DNA of 64,000 nucleotides from Chryseobacterium oncorhynchi (GTDB lineage Bacteria > Bacteroidota > Bacteroidia > Flavobacteriales > Weeksellaceae). Position 1 is the stretch's first letter; every line of letters begins with the position of its first letter. Of this stretch, positions 61,064-64,000 are shown one piece after another. Where the stretch lies: the NCBI RefSeq assembly GCF_002899895.1, contig NZ_PPEI02000005.1, forward strand, positions 357,573-421,572. The letters are read 5' to 3'. The notes under the pieces were generated by a model, which made no database searches, was not told the DNA's origin, and saw nothing but the letters and a program-made list of their open reading frames with translations. Made by a program: the position numbers and the translations under genes.

Positions 61064-61585
61064 ATGATGTTAAATCCAGACATAAAAATCAAAACTGAAC
61101 GTCTCACCTTACAGCCTGTTGAAGATACATATATAGATGATATTTTAGAGTATTTTACTAGTGATGTCACCAGATATATGCCTTTTAATCCACAAGGTAA
61201 TAGACAAGATATTGTCAGCTTTGTCGAAGAATCAAAAAGAACTTTATTACAAAATACAGATCTGGTAATGGTTGCTCTGGATTCAAATGGAGATTTTACT
61301 GGATGTTGCGGCATTCATAATATAACAGAAGAGTCTATTGAGTTGGGGCTATGGTTAAAAAAGAATTCTCAAGGAAATGGATTAGGAACTGAAATTATAA
61401 TGGCTCTCATTGAATTTCTGGAAAATAATTTTACTTTTAAATATATTCTATATCCTGTAGATGAAGAAAATATAGCCAGTAAGAAAATTCCAGAAAAACT
61501 AGGATTTATTCCATTTAAAAGATATACAAAGTATAAAAATCCTGTCACCCATCTTACTATTGTAGAATATAGGAAATACTACTAG
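61064..61585 (+). CDS. GNAT-family N-acetyltransferase (RimJ/RimL-like)
   Basis: This 173-residue protein shows IKTERLTLQPVEDTYIDDILEYFTSD at the start and an acetyl-CoA site LGLWLKKNSQGNGLGTEIIMALIEFLENNF, then ENIASKKIPEKLGFIPFKR. The pattern fits the acetyltransferase_3 group (ribosomal-protein or small-molecule acetylation). A hairpin CCCTGAAA / TTTCAGGG at 61606-61632 lies after it, without a T-run. Confidence 0.82.
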   Translation: MMLNPDIKIKTERLTLQPVEDTYIDDILEYFTSDVTRYMPFNPQGNRQDIVSFVEESKRTLLQNTDLVMVALDSNGDFTGCCGIHNITEESIELGLWLKKNSQGNGLGTEIIMALIEFLENNFTFKYILYPVDEENIASKKIPEKLGFIPFKRYTKYKNPVTHLTIVEYRKYY

Positions 61586-61862
61586 AAATACTTGATAATA
61601 AAAAACCCTGAAAATTGGTTAAACTTTCAGGGCCTTCAAATAATAAACTATTAAAAAAATAAACTAGGAACAGAGTATTTTGCAGAGAATATCTCCGCTC
61701 TTACTCTTATGTAAAGTTAGAAAAAATATAAATTATTTGAAAATATTTTTTTGTTAAAAATTTCACAATTTACTAATAACCAAACTATTAAACACTTGTT
61801 TTACTTCCAATTCATATTCCTCATAAAAATAGTATCTTTAAGCGTAAAAAATTGAAAATTCT

Positions 61863-63491
61863 ATGGACATCGAATTCAACAAACGAGAAGATCAGAACAG
61901 ATTAAAATTATCAGAGATAAATCGCTTGCTTGCCGAGATCAAAAAAGGAGGCGGTGAAAAGAGGCTTCAGAAGCTTCGTGATGAGGGAAAAATGACTGCA
62001 AGAGAAAGAATAGACTATCTTCTTGATAAAGGTTCAGATTCCATAGAAATTGGAGCGTTTGCAGGCTATGAAATGTATGAAGAGCATGGAGGGTGTCCTA
62101 GTGGAGGTGTTGTCATTGTTATCGGATATGTTTCCGGAAAACAATGTATTGTTGTTGCCAATGATGCCTCTGTAAAAGCAGGTGCCTGGTTTCCAATTAC
62201 AGGAAAGAAAAATCTGAGAGCACAGGAAATTGCTATGGAAAATAAGCTTCCGATCATCTATCTGGTAGACTCTGCAGGAGTTTATCTTCCATTACAGGAT
62301 GAAATTTTCCCCGATAAAGAACACTTTGGAAGAATCTTCAGAAATAATGCTAAGATGAGTTCTATGGGAATCATCCAGATCTCAGCTGTAATGGGTAGCT
62401 GTGTGGCTGGTGGAGCCTATCTTCCTATTATGAGTGATGAGGCTATGATCGTGGATAAAACAGGCTCTATTTTCCTTGCCGGAAGTTACCTTGTAAAGGC
62501 TGCCATTGGAGAAAGCATCGATAATGAAACACTTGGAGGAGCTACTACACACTGCTCCATCTCAGGAGTTACCGATTACAAGGCTAAAGATGATAAAGAT
62601 GCTCTTAATAGAATCAAAAACATCATGAAATCTATCGGAAGTACTGAAAAAGCAGGTTTTGATAGAATAGAAAGTTTTCCTCCAAAAGAAAACCCAGACA
62701 ATATCTTCGGAATTATGCCGGTTTCAAGAGCTGAGCAGTATGATACCTACGAAATTATTAAATGCATTGTAGATAACTCTGAATACGAAGAATACAAACC
62801 AGATTATGGCAAAAGTATTATCTGTGCTACAGCAAGAGTTGATGGCTGGTCTGTAGGAATTGTAGCCAATCAAAGAAAGTTAGTTAAAAGTGGTAAAGGA
62901 GAAATGCAGTTTGGAGGAGTAATTTATTCCGATTCTGCAGATAAGGCGACACGATTTATCGCCAACTGTAATCAGAGAAAAATTCCTTTAATTTTCTTAC
63001 AGGATGTTACCGGATTCATGGTGGGTTCAAAGTCAGAACATGGTGGAATCATCAAGGATGGTGCTAAAATGGTAAATGCTGTTTCTAATTCTGTTGTTCC
63101 TAAATTTACTATTATTACAGGAAATTCCTATGGTGCAGGAAACTATGCTATGTGTGGAAAAGCCTATGATCCTAGACTTATTGTTGCATGGCCTTGGGCT
63201 GATCTGGCAGTAATGGGAGGAACTCAGGCTGCAAAAGTATTGGCACAAATCCAGGAATCAACACTGAAAAAACAAGGGAAAGAAATTTCAGAAGAAGAAC
63301 ACAACGAAATTCTAAACACCATTACAAAGAAATATCAAAAACAAACTGAATCTACCTATGCAGCATCTAGACTATGGACTGATGCTATCATCAACCCTAC
63401 AGATACCAGAAAGTGGATCTCTATGGGAATAGAAGCTGCTAACCACTCTCCTATTACAGAGAAATTTAATTTAGGTGTTATTCAAGTCTGA
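61863..63491 (+). CDS. Acyl-CoA carboxylase beta (carboxyltransferase) subunit
   Basis: This 542-residue protein is a carboxyltransferase of the propionyl/methylcrotonyl-CoA carboxylase type: KMTARERIDYLLD, IVVANDASVKAGAWFPITGKKNLRAQEIA, SAVMGSCVAGGAYLP, and the C-terminal GIIKDGAKMVNAVSNS and GNSYGAGNYAMCGKAYDPRL. It transfers CO2 from biotin to an acyl-CoA. No biotin-carrier or carboxylase gene is next to it. The substrate (propionyl-, methylcrotonyl- or other CoA) is open. Confidence 0.88.
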   Translation: MDIEFNKREDQNRLKLSEINRLLAEIKKGGGEKRLQKLRDEGKMTARERIDYLLDKGSDSIEIGAFAGYEMYEEHGGCPSGGVVIVIGYVSGKQCIVVANDASVKAGAWFPITGKKNLRAQEIAMENKLPIIYLVDSAGVYLPLQDEIFPDKEHFGRIFRNNAKMSSMGIIQISAVMGSCVAGGAYLPIMSDEAMIVDKTGSIFLAGSYLVKAAIGESIDNETLGGATTHCSISGVTDYKAKDDKDALNRIKNIMKSIGSTEKAGFDRIESFPPKENPDNIFGIMPVSRAEQYDTYEIIKCIVDNSEYEEYKPDYGKSIICATARVDGWSVGIVANQRKLVKSGKGEMQFGGVIYSDSADKATRFIANCNQRKIPLIFLQDVTGFMVGSKSEHGGIIKDGAKMVNAVSNSVVPKFTIITGNSYGAGNYAMCGKAYDPRLIVAWPWADLAVMGGTQAAKVLAQIQESTLKKQGKEISEEEHNEILNTITKKYQKQTESTYAASRLWTDAIINPTDTRKWISMGIEAANHSPITEKFNLGVIQV

Positions 63492-63513
63492 TTAATATTT
63501 TATAAATAAAAAG

Positions 63514-63546
63514 ACGGCTATCTCAGTTTTTGAGATAGCCGTTTTC
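63514..63546 (+). terminator. Terminator of the carboxylase gene
   Basis: A perfect 12-bp stem ACGGCTATCTCA / TGAGATAGCCGT with a 5-base loop is followed by TTTT. Confidence 0.85.
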
Positions 63547-63617
63547 GTTGTTATCTGAAAACTCCAAGTTTTTAAATTCGTAAATAAAATTGAAAACAAG
63601 TAGGTAAAGTATGATCA

Positions 63618-63721
63618 GGAGCTTACTCCCGCTATTCACTCATACTCCTCGCGCCATAGCGTTTTCATTTCTTATCCCTTTTTTCCAATTCCTGCTGCGG
63701 GGTAACCGCTTCTATCGGGGC
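63618..63721 (-). repeat. Dispersed intergenic element, copy B
   Basis: On the minus strand it starts GCCCCGATAGAAGCGGTTAC and ends in ATAGCGGGAGTAAGCTCC, matching copy A in both end blocks. It lies downstream of the 5S rRNA and its terminator, in the same orientation. The stretch 63547-63878 holds no gene otherwise; a minus-strand frame ends in this element but overlaps the 5S gene and is not credible. Confidence 0.6.
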
Positions 63722-63878
63722 TAATGATAAGCAATGAGTAATATAGTAATGGTTAATAATTGCAACCAATTCCATAGAAGTAAGGTTTATCCTGTTTGAT
63801 TTTAAAAATGATTGCTTGTACTTATCTAGTAATGGGGTATGGGTATGTATATCTCTCTCAAAGTATATAACAAAAAAA

Positions 63879-63907
63879 AAATCCTTTATCGTAATGATAA
63901 AGGATTT
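63879..63907 (-). terminator. Terminator of the rRNA operon
   Basis: A 12-bp stem AAATCCTTTATC / GATAAAGGATTT with a 5-base loop is followed on the minus strand by about ten T (plus-strand A-run at 63872-63881). It lies 17 bp after the 5S 3' end. Confidence 0.88.
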
Positions 63908-63924
63908 TAAAAATAAAATAAAAA

Positions 63925-64000
63925 CTGGCGGCGGCCTACTCTCCCGCGTTAGCAGTACCATCGGCGCTGGTGGGCTTAACTTCTGTGTTCGGAATGGGAA
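63925..64000 (-). rRNA. rrf: 5S ribosomal RNA, 3' part, continues beyond the window
   Basis: The minus strand carries the conserved 3' part of 5S rRNA: CCGAACACAGAAGTTAAGCC, then CAGCGCCGATGGTACTG and the end GGGAGAGTAGGCCGCCGCCAG. The 5' part lies to the right of the window. As the last gene of an operon read leftward, 23S and 16S genes are expected farther right. Confidence 0.93.

Noticed and set aside
61606-61632. Hairpin after the acetyltransferase gene as an intrinsic terminator
   Set aside because: The 8-bp stem has an 11-base loop and no T-run follows, so termination is doubtful.
63665-63961. Minus-strand frame of 98 residues near the window end
   Set aside because: It overlaps the 5S rRNA and its terminator; only its end corresponds to the dispersed element.

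Overview
The window comes from a Bacteroidota bacterium, most likely a flavobacterium of the Chryseobacterium group. The DNA is AT-rich, many genes follow the Bacteroidota -7 promoter element TAnnTTTG, and the gene set is typical of that group (PASTA protein next to RluD, a PorV-like protein, a head-GIN-domain lipoprotein, LemA with TPM-domain proteins, HutH, DPP-IV-type S9 peptidase). The genus is an inference from gene content; no search was run.

Positions 1 to about 25,016 are most of a Mu-like, contractile-tailed prophage whose left end lies outside the window. At the left are small early or middle genes, including a stand-alone DnaA-domain-IV-like protein (314-622) and a self-contained terminator-promoter-gene-terminator cargo unit (1770-2284). 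A leftward late operon (8255 down to 2517) encodes the terminase subunits, gp36-like protein, portal, gpF-like and gpG-like head proteins and a likely tail terminator. A rightward late operon (8423 to 24457) encodes protease/scaffold, major capsid protein, sheath, tube, tail chaperones with a likely -1 frameshift, tape measure, baseplate, fibres and a lysis cassette with a likely unimolecular spanin and a Cys-His-Asn endolysin. Both operons diverge from one almost perfectly symmetric control region (8273-8403): three 17-bp palindromes at exact 21-bp pitch, each outer one exactly 28 bp from an imperfect -7 element. This is the most striking signal in the window.

Positions 25,064 to 64,000 are chromosomal housekeeping genes: rluD and a PASTA protein; ddl, coaD and a TRIC-type channel; a TPR protein; folA; lemA with two TPM proteins; a KefF/KefC-like pair; a GIN lipoprotein; an M3 peptidase; YchJ; an FKBP; a VF530 protein; sbcD and sbcC; a luciferase-like monooxygenase; DPP-IV; YceI; a YgiD dioxygenase; a subtilase; acetyltransferases; hutH; uvrC; a PorV-like operon; and an acyl-CoA carboxylase beta subunit. 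The window ends inside a leftward 5S rRNA, the last gene of an rRNA operon that continues to the right.

The intergenic DNA has its own signals: 7-bp tandem repeats at three sites between 28.4 and 30.7 kb, a 183-bp element with inverted ends (46724-46906), and two copies of a roughly 105-bp dispersed element (49313-49418 and 63618-63721). There is also a frameshifted small lipoprotein gene at 29731-29939. All family names come from reading the translated sequences and were not checked against a database.
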